A program made the position numbers and the translations under genes. This document shows positions 62,621 through 64,000 of a stretch of 64,000 nt of DNA, one piece after another. Below the pieces are notes generated by a model. That model saw only the letters and a program-made list of their open reading frames with translations. It was not told the DNA's origin and did no database searches. Within the stretch, counting starts at the first letter, position 1; every line of letters begins with the position of its first letter. The DNA comes from Clostridiaceae bacterium (lineage in GTDB: Bacteria > Bacillota > Clostridia > Peptostreptococcales > Tindalliaceae). The stretch covers positions 27,124 to 91,123 of the forward strand of contig JAGXHW010000024.1 of NCBI GenBank assembly GCA_024635995.1, given 5' to 3'.

Positions 62621-62691
62621 GGTAAAGAGAGGAAAAAAATGTATGATAGTAGAGAGCATGACTTGTCTTTACATGGAGAGGATATGATTTT
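62621..62691 (+). repeat. 71-bp dispersed repeat, copy 2
   Basis: 67 of 71 bases match 51635-51705. Here it lies between the LUD gene and a truncated lipoprotein gene and is followed at once by a REP-like palindrome. Confidence 0.8.
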
Positions 62692-62707
62692 ACCATGGAA
62701 AATTGAA

Positions 62708-62737
62708 GGTTACACGGGGACTGTCCCCGTGAAAACC
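62708..62737. repeat. REP-like palindrome, copy c
   Basis: GGTTACACGGGGA and the downstream TCCCCGTG arm pair around CTG; same family as 50885-50913 and 60993-61020. Confidence 0.75.
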
Positions 62738-62761
62738 ACAACTAGCGAGGTTGTTACGGAT

Positions 62762-63367
62762 ATGAAAAAATTGCTTAATCAAATCACCATAATCGTCATA
62801 ATACTGACGACAATGCTTTTGTCTACCTCATGTGGAAACTTCAATCAACAACTTTCATTGGATGAAGAGCAGATGGATGAACAGCTGCCAATTGAAGATG
62901 AGTCAACATCCCATGAACAGCCGACAACAGGTAAACAACTGACTAAAGAAGACTTCTTACATGATTTTGATTACCTGATGCAAACAATGGAAGTCACCTT
63001 TCCGTATTTTGGCGTGGCAGAAAGAAGATTAGGTGTTGATATAAGAGCGTTAGGGAGGGAAACACGGTCTATGATAGAGAATTACCCCTACTCCCTTGAA
63101 GATCGTGGAAATGAAGTGGGTATTTTCTTGGAGGAAATGCCTGATTTAGATGAGCATATTTTTTGGAGCATTCTTTACCATGAATTTTTCTCTGATTTCA
63201 TTGGGTTTGGGCATGCCATCCCGTACAATTATCAACGATATATTTTATTTAAACCTTCTTATACAAGCGTGAGAAGTTCATATTACACTGACAATAATAA
63301 CGATGTCTTCACTAATCCTGTTTCCTTAAAATTTTACCAAAAACAGGAGGCCCATTTTGGAGGTTAA
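62762..63367 (+). CDS. Lipoprotein resembling the N-terminal part of S41-type peptidases, probably truncated
   Basis: The 201-residue protein starts with MKKLLNQITIIVIILTTMLL then STSC, a lipobox with Cys near residue 24, so it should be lipid-anchored outside the cell. After an acidic linker comes LTKEDFLHDFDYLMQTMEVT then FPYFGVAERRLGVDIRALG, the usual N-terminal segment of S41-like proteins, but the peptidase domain is absent. The frame ends in QKQEAHFGG-stop inside a REP-like palindrome (63359-63393), which suggests truncation by that element. The ATG at 62762 is chosen because upstream codons lie in repeats. Confidence 0.65.
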   Translation: MKKLLNQITIIVIILTTMLLSTSCGNFNQQLSLDEEQMDEQLPIEDESTSHEQPTTGKQLTKEDFLHDFDYLMQTMEVTFPYFGVAERRLGVDIRALGRETRSMIENYPYSLEDRGNEVGIFLEEMPDLDEHIFWSILYHEFFSDFIGFGHAIPYNYQRYILFKPSYTSVRSSYYTDNNNDVFTNPVSLKFYQKQEAHFGG

Positions 63368-63393
63368 CCAGGGACGGAGGTAATGTAACCTCC
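63359..63393. repeat. REP-like palindrome variant, copy d
   Basis: GGAGGTTA and TAACCTCC arms flank a core with GGGACGGAGG. It ends the truncated lipoprotein frame. A related half-element (GGAGGTAATGTCACC) lies near 58695. Confidence 0.55.
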
Positions 63394-63451
63394 GTGTCTA
63401 GTAGAGTGAGTATATAGCATAGTATTGATATTGTGGAGGTGTGCACCCACT

Positions 63452-63919
63452 ATGATACAACGAAATTTTAATAATGTCATCATTCAAACAAGGCATCTGC
63501 TAACTCAAAACAATGAATGGCGCAAACGGCACCAGGGCTATGCCCAAAAAATTACTCAAAATTTGGGTTTTATTCAAAGTGTTCGCGAATCCTTTAGGCA
63601 ATGGCACCCCCTCACGGTTTATCTGAACACCACTTCTGCCCAAAATGCGAAAAGAACAGTTGTATTTGATCTGCGGTATTATGGCCAAACGGTAGCAAGA
63701 CTCACTGGTCATGAAAGTGGTAAGCATAAATTAAGTACGAAAGGTTTTGAAATAAAGAATTTGAGGGATTTCGATTGTGACATTCAATTGTATGGTATAG
63801 ACTGGGCTGGTTCTGAAGCAGCAGCATTTCGGAAATTTTTCAAAAATAGAAAAGGCCCTCGAAAAATGGAGAACAACAGCGGAAACGAGGAGCACAGGTT
63901 GGAAAGCTTGTGGATCTGA
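63452..63919 (+). CDS. Hypothetical protein near the window edge, possibly frameshifted
   Basis: The 155-residue protein begins MIQRNFNNVIIQTRHLLTQN and contains PLTVYLNTTSAQNAKRTVVF and VFDLRYYGQTVARLTGHESG. I do not recognise the family. GTGGAGGTG lies 11-18 bp before the ATG. After the stop at 63917-63919 another frame continues LRTSEKNNKALASFHMVETG to the end of the window, so the gene may be frameshifted near 63905 or be followed by a second gene cut by the edge. Confidence 0.5.
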   Translation: MIQRNFNNVIIQTRHLLTQNNEWRKRHQGYAQKITQNLGFIQSVRESFRQWHPLTVYLNTTSAQNAKRTVVFDLRYYGQTVARLTGHESGKHKLSTKGFEIKNLRDFDCDIQLYGIDWAGSEAAAFRKFFKNRKGPRKMENNSGNEEHRLESLWI

Positions 63920-64000
63920 GAACTTCTGAAAAGAACAACAAAGCACTGGCAAGTTTTCACATGGTGGAGACTGGATATTATAGTCATCTCCGGGCAACAC

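Noticed and set aside
1..64000. tRNA, rRNA, integrase or attachment site that would define an island boundary
   Set aside because: None could be recognised by eye on either strand, so the island limits are drawn only from gene content and composition.

Overview
The window looks like a chromosomal segment of an anaerobic Firmicute. A moderately low-GC, possibly alkaliphilic clostridium of the Alkaliphilus/Natronincola/Tindallia kind would fit, but this is inference. Supporting signs are strong GGAGG-type ribosome binding sites, an apparent UGA-read (selenocysteine) Fe-S protein, secreted FMN-binding repeats, oxygen-sensitive 4Fe-4S reductases and an ACR3/ArsP arsenic locus. No rRNA, tRNA, CRISPR array, integrase or intact transposase was seen.

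Layout. (1) 0.2-9.2 kb is housekeeping and envelope: PHP phosphoesterase, purine nucleoside phosphorylase, an arsenic locus (ArsR, ArsP-type permease, ACR3), a secreted protein with four FMN-binding domains, lipoproteins and a DMT exporter. (2) 9.3-15.2 kb holds a PLP-enzyme/M20-peptidase operon read leftwards from a symmetrical divergent promoter, then a partly decayed duplication of [HTH regulator + alpha/beta hydrolase]. (3) 15.4-46.1 kb is a long defence and accessory island: Fic protein, a CopZ-like selenoprotein, a complete type I restriction system (hsdM, hsdS, hsdR), several AT-rich unknown genes, a DUF2971 protein, a 1047-residue SIR2-APAZ-Argonaute fusion followed by a 1526-residue GHKL ATPase-DUF3883 protein, an unknown four-gene operon (coiled-coil/zinc-ribbon/DUF2726/PH), a DNA glycosylase-exonuclease-DNA glycosylase trio, a RhuM-Fic pseudogene and a Wadjet JetA stub. 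(4) 46.2-64 kb is a heavily rearranged mosaic of metabolic genes (amidohydrolase, D-2-hydroxyacid dehydrogenase, 4Fe-4S reductases, asparaginase, MBL hydrolase, SDR, LUD protein) and an intact AbiE toxin-antitoxin pair. It is littered with gene scraps, REP-like palindromes and short duplications.

How the genes may work together. The best candidate for an undescribed system is 31.3-40.2 kb, where three co-directional genes encode a DUF2971 protein, a single-chain SIR2-APAZ-PIWI protein (expected guide-directed NADase) and a huge Hsp90/sacsin-type ATPase with a C-terminal nuclease-like DUF3883 domain. A second candidate is 40.4-44.8 kb, where an unknown operon is followed by two DNA glycosylase-fold proteins bracketing a DEDD exonuclease. 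The last two of these genes, and the JetA stub downstream, lack ATG at the expected start and carry ATA, ATA and ATC at ideal distance from GGAGGTG. Many accessory genes are decaying: three carry in-frame amber codons, two have frameshifts, and several survive only as 50-200 bp fragments.
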